Numbered from the stretch's first letter, positions 9,228 to 22,197 are shown. The stretch: DNA of 64,000 nt from Thalassobacterium sedimentorum (GCF_031127905.1 NZ_JARXIC010000017.1:1-64000); one strand, 5' to 3'. Notes: generated by a model from the sequence alone, not told the origin. A program made the numbers and translations.

Positions 9228-11267
9228 TTAAAAATGAACATTCATCCCCACAACAAAGCTTCTACCCGCAGCTGGATAATAACCGCCTTGGTAAGCAGAC
9301 GACACATACTGATGATCCAACAGATTGTTGACGCGTAGGAATAGCTTACAGAATTGCTTCAACTCGTAAGCAATTTGCGTATCATAGGTCACATAGGCGG
9401 GTAGCCGTTCACCTGAATTCTCGTAGTCGTTACCGACATAGCGATCGCCCATATAGTTCATCACGAGTGAAACACGTAAAGGTTTAAATGGCTGAAACCA
9501 TGCTTGCGACACGCTATTAAATTTAGCCACGAGAGGCACCCGATTGCCGGCCACATCGCCATAATCCAAGCGTGCATCCACCCACGACCACTGCGTCGAA
9601 GCTCCCCAATTCTCACCTGTGTAGCGTAGCATCCAATCAGCCCCTACGCGACGGGTGGCTCCAATGTTTGTATTCAGATTCACCACATCGTCATACACGA
9701 TCTCGTTATCTATGCTAAGGTGGAAGAGTGTCACTGAAGCCTCCCAACGATCTGTGAAATATTTTAGACCACTTTCAAAATTATCACCGACTTCCGGCTC
9801 GAGATCATCATTGAGTGGTTTACTCAGTGGGAAGCCTTGATAGGCTGCAACTTCATCCAAGACCGGATAGCGATACACACGATCGTAGCCCAACCACAGG
9901 CTGAGTGTTTCACTTACTCGATAGTTCAACGAAAGTTCAGCAGCCCAACCATCTTTAGTCAGTTCATCCCGATACGATTCCTCCTCCACAAGATCTGCAG
10001 GATACTTAAAATTGGGATTCGGGTTGAAAGGATCCGTTAAAATGGGATCGTAGGGGCTAAGCTGCGACTCATCGAATTTACGATAGTCATAATCAGTGGT
10101 GGCACGTTCATAGCGCAGGCCACCACTCATTTGCAATGGAGAGCTCAATTCATGCTGAGCAAAAAGATACGCGCCACTAGTCCACCGGGACAGAGCTGCA
10201 TCCGCTTTCACATACTGACGCGAGTCATCCGTAAAACTGAGAAAATCAATCGTATCATATAGGACATCGAAACCTAACACAATAAAGCTAGTCGCATTTC
10301 CCAGCTTAAATTTAGGTGTCAAGCTGAAGCCTTGTTGATCGTTATCCCCATAAATACCGTCAAGCTCCCAAACGAGATCGCGACGATTATAGCCTCCATG
10401 TGTTTCCAATTCCCCCCAATCGCGTTGAGCCAACCAACTGAAGGTGTATCGATAATTTTCGGATTCACTGTATTGTTCCCCTCCTTGTGATTGAGTGGGA
10501 TCATCTTCAAACTCAGTCAGCGTCAAGGGCCCCGGAAATTCGACATAGCCTTCATTATAAGCAAAACTGGAACTCAACTCATCGTTTTCACCTAAAAAAT
10601 AACCGAAGCTAAGCTTCCCACCACGCGAGCGGCTGAGCGATTGATCGCGATAGCCCTCGTCGCGCTGATCATTCACATTTAAACGATAATAGAAATCTCC
10701 CACACTCCCAGCCTGTGAAGCATCCAAATTCTGATAACCAAAACTTCCGGTAAATGCGGATAAGGAAGCGCGATCGTCTCCACCTTTGCGGGTAGTAATC
10801 TTAATGACACCTGACAGGGCATGATTCCCGTAGAGCACATTCTGCCCACCTCGCAGGACTTCGACTGACTCAATATCACGTAAAGAAAGTTGCTGCCACT
10901 CGATATTGCCCATGTCTGCCCGGTTGACCTTAATACCATCTACCAGGATCAGCACCCGCATACCACTGCCCTCACCAAACCCTCGCATCGCCACTTCTCC
11001 TTCGTTGCCCTTACCATTGAAGCTGCGAAAAACTAAATTTGCTTCGCTTTGTAAAAGATCAGGCAAGCTACGTGCCGCAGAATTTTCAATCGCCTCACGA
11101 TCGACTGTAACAACGTCGGCCGGCACACTCAGGCTGCCGGAATCAAAGTGCCAGGCAGTAACCGTATATTCGGGCAAAGAGTACACGGAGCTAGGCTCCA
11201 GCGAAGACTCAGCAAGCGTATAAAGGCAGCCCAGACAGGCCGCTAAAATATATTTAATTAAAGACAC
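9228..11267 (-). CDS. TonB-dependent outer-membrane receptor (BtuB-like)
   Basis: This 679-residue receptor has a signal peptide, a plug domain (residues about 45-170, with [18 protein letters not shown] and [19 protein letters not shown]) and a 22-strand-type barrel ending in the aromatic GMNVHF. The compact size and plug pattern fit the BtuB-like group rather than large siderophore receptors. The start codon is GTG at 11267. It is closely similar in the plug to the receptor at 12843-14816. It sits between a DUF4465 protein and a large surface protein in one operon, opposite an FecCD/BtuCD transporter. It probably imports a corrinoid or metal chelate; the substrate is unproven. Confidence 0.88.
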   Translation of the reverse strand: MSLIKYILAACLGCLYTLAESSLEPSSVYSLPEYTVTAWHFDSGSLSVPADVVTVDREAIENSAARSLPDLLQSEANLVFRSFNGKGNEGEVAMRGFGEGSGMRVLILVDGIKVNRADMGNIEWQQLSLRDIESVEVLRGGQNVLYGNHALSGVIKITTRKGGDDRASLSAFTGSFGYQNLDASQAGSVGDFYYRLNVNDQRDEGYRDQSLSRSRGGKLSFGYFLGENDELSSSFAYNEGYVEFPGPLTLTEFEDDPTQSQGGEQYSESENYRYTFSWLAQRDWGELETHGGYNRRDLVWELDGIYGDNDQQGFSLTPKFKLGNATSFIVLGFDVLYDTIDFLSFTDDSRQYVKADAALSRWTSGAYLFAQHELSSPLQMSGGLRYERATTDYDYRKFDESQLSPYDPILTDPFNPNPNFKYPADLVEEESYRDELTKDGWAAELSLNYRVSETLSLWLGYDRVYRYPVLDEVAAYQGFPLSKPLNDDLEPEVGDNFESGLKYFTDRWEASVTLFHLSIDNEIVYDDVVNLNTNIGATRRVGADWMLRYTGENWGASTQWSWVDARLDYGDVAGNRVPLVAKFNSVSQAWFQPFKPLRVSLVMNYMGDRYVGNDYENSGERLPAYVTYDTQIAYELKQFCKLFLRVNNLLDHQYVSSAYQGGYYPAAGRSFVVGMNVHF

Positions 11268-11284
11268 AGTTCCAGCGACAAAGC

Positions 11285-11307
11285 CGCCGCTAGTGTAACC
11301 AGCGGCG
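11285..11307 (-). promoter_or_regulatory. Intercistronic hairpin
   Basis: A 7-bp perfect stem CGCCGCT / AGCGGCG with a 9-base loop lies between the DUF4465 gene and the TonB receptor gene. There is no following T-run on the minus strand, so it is more likely an mRNA-stabilising or attenuating stem than a full terminator. Such a stem could set different expression levels for the first gene and the two behind it. Confidence 0.5.
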
Positions 11308-11329
11308 ACTGCTGCCCAATAAATGTCAA

Positions 11330-12136
11330 CTAGCGACGATTACGTCGGCAAATTACGAAGAGAGCCAGTACTCCTGCAAACAATGCAAAGCGACTTGGTT
11401 CAGGTACCGCATAGAAATCATCCATTGCAAAATACGCAGGTGTATTCATGCCATATGTGCCCACATCAGACGAAGTCAGTTCAAACTGTAACGAGGCCAC
11501 ATTGCTGCCCAGGCTAGTTAAATCAACGAGATCCCAATCATCTAAGATGTAATCCTGAGAATTATCTTCAAAACGATAATCTGCTAAATAATGATCTACG
11601 GTACCGACCTCATTCATATCCGAATCAAAACCTCGAATCGTCAGTAAAAACCAATCCTCATCGTCCCCACTGACACCACCAAATGCTTTAGCAAATTGAT
11701 CGCCATCGATCATCGACAGCGCTGCATAGGTGGTATTCGTCACCCGCATATACTGTGGGGCGCGACTACTGGCATCCAACTCCATCGTCGGCGCATTATT
11801 AAACGGCTGAAAGTATATACCGTAAGCAGCATCGCCGTACCCACTGCCGGAATACGCACTATATTGATTTGTAAAGCCCGACGTCGTGGTGTCACTCGTC
11901 GTCGAATACGACCACCCTTCCCAATAGCCACCAGGATTGGTATTAATAAATGTCACGCCTCCACTGGTAAAAGACCCAGCGCCGTCACTACCATTATAAT
12001 AAACGCCACCTTCGGCATAGCTTGTAGCTGGTGGCGTCGTTAGCGCCACGTCGCTAAAGTCCACATTAATATTTGCGAGTCCATGCGATACTCCCAGCAT
12101 CGTAAGGCCACTCAGTACAATCGTATTTATTTTCAT
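11330..12136 (-). CDS. DUF4465-type protein with PEP-CTERM sorting signal
   Basis: This 268-residue exported protein has a signal peptide ([21 protein letters not shown]) and a body with the DUF4465 pattern: [20 protein letters not shown] followed by [11 protein letters not shown], then PAYFAMDDF near the end. It ends in a PEP-CTERM tripartite tail: VPEPSRFAL, a hydrophobic span and RRNRR, which would be processed by an exosortase. DUF4465 proteins are, from memory, often beside TonB receptors and BtuCD-type transporters, which matches here. It is the first gene of the operon. A candidate regulator site is at 12250-12273. Its biochemical role is unknown; surface ligand binding is a reasonable guess. 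Confidence 0.8.
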   Translation of the reverse strand: MKINTIVLSGLTMLGVSHGLANINVDFSDVALTTPPATSYAEGGVYYNGSDGAGSFTSGGVTFINTNPGGYWEGWSYSTTSDTTTSGFTNQYSAYSGSGYGDAAYGIYFQPFNNAPTMELDASSRAPQYMRVTNTTYAALSMIDGDQFAKAFGGVSGDDEDWFLLTIRGFDSDMNEVGTVDHYLADYRFEDNSQDYILDDWDLVDLTSLGSNVASLQFELTSSDVGTYGMNTPAYFAMDDFYAVPEPSRFALFAGVLALFVICRRNRR

Positions 12137-12249
12137 CTGTCTTCTAATTTGATATGATTTTCAACGCCGACGTCCTCGTGGCAAAAACCGCACCTCGACG
12201 TTCGTCTCTAGTAGCTTTCTAGCTAAAACAACGATCTAGCAATCACTAA

Positions 12250-12273
12250 TTGATTATCGAGAATCAATCTCAA
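12250..12273. promoter_or_regulatory. Candidate Fur-family operator upstream of the DUF4465 operon
   Basis: TTGATTATCGAGAATCAA at 12250-12267 is an almost perfect 18-bp palindrome. It overlaps GAGAATCAATCTCAA at 12259-12273, which recurs exactly at 14867-14881. Both are A+T-rich and built of GA(G/T)AAT-type half-sites, as in overlapping 7-1-7 Fur boxes. It lies about 115-135 bases before the start codon and near the fur-like gene. Binding is inferred, not shown. Confidence 0.6.
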
Positions 12274-12313
12274 CACGTATTAGAAAAGCGCGACGATTAA
12301 ATTCGCAATGCTA

Positions 12314-12462
12314 ATACCAATTCGTAAAAAGTTTGAAGCTCATCGAGGTATTCTTCGCAACTTCGGTTCTCAGAGCCGGGGAGATGCTGATCGCCCCCGA
12401 AACTTAGTTTCGAGGCTGTCTTTCAGATCGTCTACTCGAGCATGTATTCTTAGAATTGGTAT
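12314..12462. repeat. MITE-like dispersed repeat, full-length copy
   Basis: This 149-bp element is bounded by perfect 10-bp inverted repeats ATACCAATTC (12314-12323) and GAATTGGTAT (12453-12462). The interior has hairpin-forming stretches (TTCTCAGAGCCGGG, CCCCCGAAACTTAGTTTCG). It is non-coding and too short for a transposase, so movement would need a transposase in trans. It fills most of the 335-base gap between the DUF4465 gene and the fur-like gene. It may also provide transcription stops between the two units. Confidence 0.75.
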
Positions 12463-12471
12463 ATTAGAGGC

Positions 12472-12837
12472 TTAACAACAGTTGGGGCACTTGCCCGAGT
12501 AGATAATTTCCCCTCCGCTGATCTTAAAGCCAGCGGGTGCCTGAATCTTGGGTAATTGCATTTTAACTGGTAAATCATAAACACGCTCACACACGCGACA
12601 AATGAAATGTGGGTGCTCAGAGGCAGCCGGTAGTTCATAACGTTTAGGCTGACCTGGAAATTCAACGCCGATTACGTAAAAATCGGCAGTCATCTCACGA
12701 ATCGCGCGATCCACAGTCGCAGAGCCAAGACGATCAATCTGCTGTCGGCCTAGACGCAAAATTTCGTCACGCGTTAAAGGACGTCCTGCTTCTCTTAAGA
12801 CGTCCAAAATGACTTCGCGTTGGCGGGTATGAATCAT
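12472..12837 (-). CDS. Fur-family metal-responsive transcriptional regulator
   Basis: This 121-residue protein has the Fur architecture. The N-terminal winged helix (RQREVILDVLREAGRPLTRDE, then SATVDRAIREM) recognises DNA. The C-terminal dimerisation and metal domain contains EHPHFICRVCERV and ends GKCPNCC, giving two CxxC structural zinc sites. The ATG at 12837 is preferred; an upstream TTG at 12855 overlaps the receptor gene by 13 bases. It follows the second TonB receptor on the same strand, so it is probably in one operon with it and may autoregulate through 14867-14881. Whether it senses iron, zinc or another signal cannot be told from sequence, so no fur or zur symbol is assigned. Confidence 0.88.
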   Translation of the reverse strand: MIHTRQREVILDVLREAGRPLTRDEILRLGRQQIDRLGSATVDRAIREMTADFYVIGVEFPGQPKRYELPAASEHPHFICRVCERVYDLPVKMQLPKIQAPAGFKISGGEIIYSGKCPNCC

Positions 12838-12842
12838 GCTAA

Positions 12843-14816
12843 TTAAAATTTCCAAAGCATACCGAGCTTAGCGCTACGGCCAGCTCCCGGATAAAGTACA
12901 TCCACATCAAATGCAGTGGAAACATATTTTTTATCAAGAAGATTATCGACGGTAACAAAAAGCTCCATCTGCTCATTCACTCGAATTCGTGCACTCAAAT
13001 CAACAAGAATGTAATCGGACAACGCACCTGAGGTATTTGCAAAATCCCCTCCAATATACAGATCATGGGTATAGGTGGCTCCTGCACTCAGCCGTATACT
13101 CTCATTCGCTTGGTAGTGTAGCCAATAACGTATCTTATGTTCAGGAACGAGTGGAATGGCAGACCCATCAAATACGCCGTCACCAATCTCTGCATTCACC
13201 CAACTATAATCAAAACGCGCACTCAGCGCCTCATTGATTTGCCAGTTCAAGTAAAGGTCGGCCCCCAAACGGTTTGTTTCGTCTAGGTTCATATTCGTGT
13301 AATTGGCATAAATAATCTCATCCTGCATCCATTGCTGATAAACACGTCCACCAACGCTCACGTCACGAATCGACCAGTCGGCTCCCAACTCCAATTCATA
13401 ACCATTTTCTGCATTCAACTCTGGGTTAAAAGAGAGCGAGGGAAAATACACCAAGATCTCGTCAGTCGCTGGATAACGATAGAAACGCCGCACAGTGCCA
13501 TATATCCGGCCCGTTGCTTCATATTGTCTGATCGCTCCCAAAGACCATGCATATTGATCGTCCTCGACTTGCGCGAGGTCCACTCCACCATTTACACCAT
13601 CCGTTGCGACCTCCTCATAACGCGCACTCGCAGTTAGCATCCAGTTCTCGGTCAGTGAGTAGCTGACCGAACCAAAGCCAGCAAAAGTTTCACGCGCATA
13701 CTCAGAGTCCCCATAAGTTGTGCTCACATCCACGGCATCATCATAGTAGTCCACACCGACCACGGCAGTCACTGAATCCATCGAAAAAGTGAGGCTCGGA
13801 CTAATAGAAAATATGCTATACTCCGAAGTGAGTTCAAAAGGAAAACTGGGAGTCGGCCCCGAATAATCGTAATAAATCGCATACACCTCCCGATCAGTGT
13901 AGCCGCTATCTACTGCAAATGACAAGGTGTCCGTCAGATACAAATCAAGTCCTGCGCGATAATAGACAATTTGTTCCTCACCGAAATTTTCGTATTCTTT
14001 GGAAAAAGTAGGATCGGCTGAAAACTCGGCACGTGTCAGTGGCCCCGGTAAACCGTACTCACTGTCTACGGCATTCACAGCAACATAAGCGTCCAACCAA
14101 TCACTGCCCATCCAGGACAGCTTCACTCCTCCAGCATTCGCTTCGTATTGGCTATTATCTCGATACCCATCGGTCTCGTCATGTTGAGCATGAACCGAAT
14201 AACCAAGCCCTCCAGTGCGACCTGAATAAGACATTTGAGCATTATAACTATCAAAGCTTCCCCCACTCACCTGAAACTGCCCGGAAGCATTCTCAGTTGG
14301 GCGGCGTGTGTTAATTTTAATCACACCCCCCACAGCATTATTGCCGTATAGCGCAGATTGCCCCCCATGTATCACTTCCACCGATTCCACCAATCCCAAG
14401 GGAATCGAGAGCCAATTTATTTGCGCGAGATCAGCAGTATTGAGACGTTGCCCGTCCAGTATAATCAGCACCCGTTGGCCACTGTTCTCACCAAAGCCTC
14501 CCATGGAAACTTCAGATTGGGCCGAATTTCCCGATGTCGAACGAAAGTGAATATTCGCTTCATGACGAAGCAGTTGCACAAGGTCCGTCGCCCCTGAATT
14601 TGCAATAGTTTCGGCATCGATCAATTGTACTCGTGACGCGATATTCGTGTCGACATCCATAAATCGTGGAGCTGAGACCAAAGTGCTTGCCAAAATATCC
14701 ACTGGCTCGGGCGATGCCAACTCCTCTGCTATTAGTAGTGGCGACAGCAGAGAACTCGAAACAGTCGACAGCACTGCAATAGGTAAAAATATTTTTCGGG
14801 TCAGGGTGTATTCCAT
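12843..14816 (-). CDS. TonB-dependent outer-membrane receptor (BtuB-like), second copy
   Basis: This 657-residue receptor is a paralogue of the one at 9228-11267. Both plugs share the pattern GFGE-SG-RVLI-DG, then VEV-GGQ-LYGN-A-GGVIKI. It has a signal peptide after METYLTRKIF-type basic residues, a plug to about residue 180, a beta barrel and a terminal aromatic (KLGMLWKF). It is cotranscribed with the Fur-family gene just downstream. The shared promoter motif at 14867-14881 suggests control by that regulator. Two related receptors served by one ABC transporter would suggest two variants of the ligand; this is an inference. Confidence 0.88.
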   Translation of the reverse strand: MEYTLTRKIFLPIAVLSTVSSSLLSPLLIAEELASPEPVDILASTLVSAPRFMDVDTNIASRVQLIDAETIANSGATDLVQLLRHEANIHFRSTSGNSAQSEVSMGGFGENSGQRVLIILDGQRLNTADLAQINWLSIPLGLVESVEVIHGGQSALYGNNAVGGVIKINTRRPTENASGQFQVSGGSFDSYNAQMSYSGRTGGLGYSVHAQHDETDGYRDNSQYEANAGGVKLSWMGSDWLDAYVAVNAVDSEYGLPGPLTRAEFSADPTFSKEYENFGEEQIVYYRAGLDLYLTDTLSFAVDSGYTDREVYAIYYDYSGPTPSFPFELTSEYSIFSISPSLTFSMDSVTAVVGVDYYDDAVDVSTTYGDSEYARETFAGFGSVSYSLTENWMLTASARYEEVATDGVNGGVDLAQVEDDQYAWSLGAIRQYEATGRIYGTVRRFYRYPATDEILVYFPSLSFNPELNAENGYELELGADWSIRDVSVGGRVYQQWMQDEIIYANYTNMNLDETNRLGADLYLNWQINEALSARFDYSWVNAEIGDGVFDGSAIPLVPEHKIRYWLHYQANESIRLSAGATYTHDLYIGGDFANTSGALSDYILVDLSARIRVNEQMELFVTVDNLLDKKYVSTAFDVDVLYPGAGRSAKLGMLWKF

Positions 14817-14866
14817 ACACCTGTTGAAAAACCAATAAATCGGCTCTGCAAGATATTTTAATTACA

Positions 14867-14881
14867 GAGAATCAATCTCAA
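14867..14881. promoter_or_regulatory. Candidate Fur-family operator upstream of the second TonB receptor
   Basis: GAGAATCAATCTCAA is identical to 12259-12273. Its first 13 bases form a near palindrome with one internal mismatch. It lies 51 bases before the receptor start, within A+T-rich sequence suited to a promoter. A half-site-like TGATTCTC occurs further upstream near 14945. Confidence 0.6.
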
Positions 14882-15028
14882 TAAGTAGTTTTGTCAAAAC
14901 CAAGTCAATCTTAGCAACAGCGTGCTGAGCGCATTGATCGCGACTGATTCTCTATCGCCGCATAAAAGTAGCTAAATCTACCCGAGCACCAGATGCATCC
15001 CCCAAAAAGCGCCTAATTCTGGGGCAAA

Positions 15029-15427
15029 TTATGTAGTGGCCACAAAAACATCTTTGGCCACCTGAACGTTATCAGCGCGCACCACACGCTTATTGCCATC
15101 AGCCAACACTAAAACCTTAGGCTTCCATGTTTTAGCTTCCGCCTGGTCAAACTGCGCAAATGACATGATCACCAGCAAATCCCCCAACTCTCCCTTGTGA
15201 GCGGCAGCACCATTTAAGGAGATCGTATGCGAGCCTTTGGGCGCCTCAATCGCATAGGTCTCTAAGCGTTCACCATTGGCAATATTCGCAACCAGGATCT
15301 TTTCATAGGGAACGAGGCCGATCTGTTCCATCAATGCCGAGTCAATAGCAAGGCTGCCTTCATAGTGAAGGGCTCTGTCGGTAACTTCTGCACGGAGCAG
15401 TTTGGACTTTAATAGCGTGACTTGCAT
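15029..15427 (-). CDS. panD: Aspartate 1-decarboxylase
   Basis: This enzyme makes beta-alanine from aspartate for pantothenate and CoA synthesis. The 132-residue precursor is cleaved to give a pyruvoyl cofactor; the cleavage site Gly24-Ser25 is present in HYEGSLAID. The segment [18 protein letters not shown] is the conserved fold core with the catalytic region. It is monocistronic as far as can be seen, with about 200 bases of unassigned sequence on either side. Confidence 0.95.
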   Translation of the reverse strand: MQVTLLKSKLLRAEVTDRALHYEGSLAIDSALMEQIGLVPYEKILVANIANGERLETYAIEAPKGSHTISLNGAAAHKGELGDLLVIMSFAQFDQAEAKTWKPKVLVLADGNKRVVRADNVQVAKDVFVATT

Positions 15428-15631
15428 GTAAATAGTATGTTGGCGATTGATCGGATTGTCAAAAAGTTCGGCACATTGGAGGGTTTGAGAGCATTTGACA
15501 ATTTCATTTTTAGCGACTCACCGCGAAACAGAACCTCCGATTCTCCCCTCCCTCAGAACAAGGTTCCCGGCAACAAAGATTCAGTCATTCTACCTTAGTG
15601 GCGAGCAGCACAACTAAAACTCAAACTACAG

Positions 15632-16930
15632 CTATAGCGCCACGCGAGTGAGATCCGGATAACTACCAAGCCATTTAACCAACGGACAGTGTCCCTCGAG
15701 ATCGGCCAAGGCAGCCTGCACATTAGCATCCTGATAATGACCGATAAAATCTATAAAGAAAAAGTAATCCCATGCCTTTTTCCGACTCGGACGCGACTCA
15801 ATTTTACTCAGATTAATACCTCGAGAGGCAAACGCGCGTAATGTTTTTTCCAATGCTCCGCATTCATCCCGCAGAGAAATCACCAAACTGGTCTTGTCAT
15901 GCCCGTCCCCCAGCGGCTTAGCCCGCGTCTTTCCAACAACCAGAAACCGCGTCACATTTCCATCACGATCTTGAATGCCACGCGCCTGAATTTTAACGTC
16001 ATAACGCTGTGCAGACAACGCGCTACCAACTGCAGCTACATGCTTATTCGCCTTCGCCGCTCGAACAGCTTCGGCAGTACTCACAAAATCAACTAACTCC
16101 GCATCGGGCAAGTTACGTCGCAACCACTCACGACACTGCCCTAAAGCCTGATCTTTCGAACGCACCTCCTTAATCTGCTCCAAGGGCGACTGTGAAATCA
16201 AGCAATGCTCGATCGGCATATAAACTTGTGAGCAAATATGCAGATCAGATTCAACCAACATATCCATCGAATGAAAAACGGCGCCCTCAGTCGAATTCTC
16301 TATTGGTACCACACCATAATCTGCCGCACCACACTCAACTTCGGCAAAGACATCATGAATCGTCTTCATAGCTCGATAATCCAAACTCACTCCGAAATTA
16401 CTAATCGCCGCCTGATGCGTATAGGTCGCCTCCGGGCCGAGATAGGCAATCACCAACTTTTTTTCTAAAGCAATAGAGCCAGAGATCACTTCGCGATAGA
16501 CCGCCCTCAAAGTATCATTCTTAATCGGCCCTGGATTGAGCGCCGACACCTTGGCCATGACCTGTGCCTCACGTGTGGGATCATAATAATCCGCACCGTT
16601 GGCATGCTTTATTTTCCCAATTTCGCTGGCATGCTTCACACGTTGACTCAATAATTCTACAATCCGTAAATCAAGTGTATCAACTTGCGCAGCCTCTGCA
16701 GCTTGCGCGGCGGGATCCAGACCAGCCAGCATCAGCGCATTATAAATCGCCTGCAACGTCGCATCAGACAAGGGCCCCGGATTAAATTTAGCCACCTTCG
16801 CAAGCACCGTTGCCTCGTCGGCCCCGCCATCTATCAGCACTCGCTGATTAAGTAACTCCACAACCTGGCGGTCGATCGTATCAATCGCATCGCGATTTTG
16901 TAGTAATTTAGCACTGATATCTTCAGACAT
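15632..16930 (-). CDS. pheA: Chorismate mutase/prephenate dehydratase with an extra N-terminal CM-like domain
   Basis: This bifunctional enzyme of phenylalanine synthesis has 432 residues, longer than the usual 360-390. Residues about 85-150 are a complete AroQ-type chorismate mutase (VDTLDLRIVELLSQR, SEIGKIKHANG, DYYDPTREAQV). Residues about 1-70 look like a shortened duplicate of it (AIDTIDRQVVELLNQR, then VLAKVAKFNPGPLSDATLQ) that lacks the EIGK and YDPxRE segments. The prephenate dehydratase domain follows (AYLGPEATYTHQAA, VVPIENSTEGAV), with a C-terminal ACT domain holding GALEKTLRAF and the Phe-binding ESRPS. Its start overlaps the scpB stop by one base. Confidence 0.93.
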   Translation of the reverse strand: MSEDISAKLLQNRDAIDTIDRQVVELLNQRVLIDGGADEATVLAKVAKFNPGPLSDATLQAIYNALMLAGLDPAAQAAEAAQVDTLDLRIVELLSQRVKHASEIGKIKHANGADYYDPTREAQVMAKVSALNPGPIKNDTLRAVYREVISGSIALEKKLVIAYLGPEATYTHQAAISNFGVSLDYRAMKTIHDVFAEVECGAADYGVVPIENSTEGAVFHSMDMLVESDLHICSQVYMPIEHCLISQSPLEQIKEVRSKDQALGQCREWLRRNLPDAELVDFVSTAEAVRAAKANKHVAAVGSALSAQRYDVKIQARGIQDRDGNVTRFLVVGKTRAKPLGDGHDKTSLVISLRDECGALEKTLRAFASRGINLSKIESRPSRKKAWDYFFFIDFIGHYQDANVQAALADLEGHCPLVKWLGSYPDLTRVAL

Positions 16931-17754
16931 TATAATGACGGTTTTTCACCCAAATCGGGCTGTGACAGCAATTCTGATTCAGACGCTGCATCGCTTTCAA
17001 CATTTTCTTTTTGCCAGTCCAGTTCCACAAATTTCTCATCCAACGGCAGTTCGTCCGACTTAGGCTCCTTCGAAAGCCCGACATGTTCATCAGAAATCAC
17101 CTCTGGCTCCGCCTCACTGCGACGCATCCATTCGTCAATCTGATGATTACTTAAAACATCCGACGCCGGCAAGGCACTCAATTCACGAATCCCGGTAAAC
17201 TCTAAAAATTTATCGGTGGTGCCATACTGAATCGGACGCCCGGGTAATTCCGCACGTCCAGTCACCAACACCAGTTCCAGCTCAATTAACTTATGTAGCG
17301 CGCTGTCTACCGAAACCCCACGGATCGCCTCCATCTCGGCACGGGTCACAGGTTGCCGATAGGCGATAATAGACAAGGTTTCAAGTGCAGCCGGACTCAG
17401 GCGCATCGGGCGGGGCGCCCCACGTAAAAGACGCACAAACTCAGCAAACTGAGGTGCAGTCACAATCTGATAGCCATTGGGCCCCTCCAGCAATCGGTAG
17501 GCCTTATCTTCTAGCTCCGCCTCTTTGCTTAACGAAGTTAAAGCCTCTTTTACCTGTGCTTGCGTCACTAAACCAGGCCCAGCGGGCATCGTTAACAAAT
17601 CTTCTGTATCTCCCTGCCCCGCTGCCAAGCTCTCGTTGGCCTCTGTCATTTCCTGATGATAACGAACAAATACCTTAACAATATCCTTAAGTGTAATCGC
17701 TTCTGCAGTCGAAAGCAGCAAGGCCTCGAGGGTCTTTTTCAGGTTGAAATCCAT
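16930..17754 (-). CDS. scpB: Segregation and condensation protein ScpB
   Basis: ScpB is a winged-helix accessory subunit of the SMC-ScpAB condensin. The 274-residue protein has the family core LLSTAEAITLKD near the N-terminus, RLSPAALETLSIIAYRQPVT with RAEMEAIRGVSVDSALHKL, and LPGRPIQYGTTDKFLEFTGI. The C-terminus is acidic and looks disordered. An insert of about 35 residues rich in Gly and Asp (AAGQGDTEDLLTMPAGPG) sits near residue 50. Its partner scpA is at 57388-58164, about 40 kb away, instead of adjacent as in many genomes. It is translationally linked to pheA. Confidence 0.92.
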   Translation of the reverse strand: MDFNLKKTLEALLLSTAEAITLKDIVKVFVRYHQEMTEANESLAAGQGDTEDLLTMPAGPGLVTQAQVKEALTSLSKEAELEDKAYRLLEGPNGYQIVTAPQFAEFVRLLRGAPRPMRLSPAALETLSIIAYRQPVTRAEMEAIRGVSVDSALHKLIELELVLVTGRAELPGRPIQYGTTDKFLEFTGIRELSALPASDVLSNHQIDEWMRRSEAEPEVISDEHVGLSKEPKSDELPLDEKFVELDWQKENVESDAASESELLSQPDLGEKPSL

Positions 17755-17893
17755 ATAATGAGTGCAACTAGATTGGATAATATCGTCAGTTTAAAGTAAA
17801 AAGGGTATTGTCGTTTGTTCGGCTATTCATTGAATTCTCCACTTTTCTGCAACGAGAAAGACCTTACATCTACATTTAATTTGAAATTTTATT

Positions 17894-19609
<1,716 letters not shown>

Positions 19610-19660
19610 GCACCCGCAGAACGCTTAATTTCCAATTCAAAATTCAAAATTAACAAAGCC

Positions 19661-21235
<1,575 letters not shown>

Positions 21236-21261
21236 TCTACCAAACATCCCCACACAAACAA

Positions 21262-22128
21262 ATGAATAGTCTATCCATGATACTTCGCATTCTCGCTATC
21301 GTTGCCGCACTTGCAGCTGGTGCCCTCTTCTACTTGGGCAAAGGCAAGCTCGCAGAACAACAAATTTCTCTGAATGAAGCAGAACAAGCAACTGCAGCTG
21401 CACAAGCCGAATTAACGACCGTCAACCAACAAATCGGCAAACTTGAAGGCAGCCTAAAAAGTGAGCGCGAAGCATTAGCGGAAGAAAAACGCAAGCTCGA
21501 GAGCATTCGCTCTGAAATGTATACGGCCAGGCAAGAAGTCAGCCGCACGCAACAACAACTCAATGAAAATAAAAAGGCTATTCAAGCCTTGGAAGACACC
21601 AGTAAAAGCCTACGTGCCGAACTCCTAAACTCTGAAAAGACCTTAACTGCAACCAACAAGGAAGGTGAACTCGCACAATTGAACCAACGCATTGCCGAGC
21701 TGGAAAAGGCAAATGCTGAGCTCAAAGAATCTCTGGCCAAGGCAGAAGCCCGCGTAACTGAAGTGACCAGTCAAGAAGTATCCTCTAAGGCCGCAACGAT
21801 CAGCAACAGTGTATCTTCCGTCACAGAAAGTGGCAGCGGCTATACCAGCACATTTCAACCAAGTCCCTCGCAACCACTACCGACAGCTTCACTCGGCGCT
21901 CAAACCGCCATTCAATCCTTAAGCTCTAAAAATGGTTTAATCGTATTGAGCAACAGCCCGGAACTAGGCCTCAGCCCAGGTATAACAGTGAGCGTTATTA
22001 AAGACATGAAGGATCTAGGTCAAATTCAGGTCATTCAGCTTTCTAAAGATTTAGTCATCGCCAATATCCTGCCAGGAGCTAAAACGCGACAAATGGCCGA
22101 AGGTACTATCGTCAGCCTGCTCCACTAA
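21262..22128 (+). CDS. Membrane-anchored coiled-coil protein
   Basis: The function of this 288-residue protein is not recognised. One N-terminal transmembrane segment (ILRILAIVAALAAGALFYLG) is followed by a long heptad-rich coiled coil from about residue 30 to 165, heavy in Glu, Gln, Lys and Ala. A Ser/Thr/Pro-rich linker (residues about 170-215) leads to a small C-terminal domain: NGLIVLSNSPELGLSPGITV, then VIKDMKDLGQIQVIQLSKDL. This last part resembles the C-terminal domains of other verrucomicrobial envelope proteins from memory only. It follows pgi and precedes a small lipoprotein gene, so envelope structure is a fair guess. Confidence 0.7.
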   Translation: MNSLSMILRILAIVAALAAGALFYLGKGKLAEQQISLNEAEQATAAAQAELTTVNQQIGKLEGSLKSEREALAEEKRKLESIRSEMYTARQEVSRTQQQLNENKKAIQALEDTSKSLRAELLNSEKTLTATNKEGELAQLNQRIAELEKANAELKESLAKAEARVTEVTSQEVSSKAATISNSVSSVTESGSGYTSTFQPSPSQPLPTASLGAQTAIQSLSSKNGLIVLSNSPELGLSPGITVSVIKDMKDLGQIQVIQLSKDLVIANILPGAKTRQMAEGTIVSLLH

Positions 22129-22197
22129 TATAACGACAACACAATATAACTAAATAGAGAACCTAAAGCCTTCTAAGCGCTTGTAACTAATTATCGA

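Noticed and set aside
12137-12313. Cobalamin riboswitch before the DUF4465 operon
   Set aside because: The conserved B12-box pattern could not be found on the coding strand. The region instead shows the Fur-like palindrome. A covariance search would settle it.
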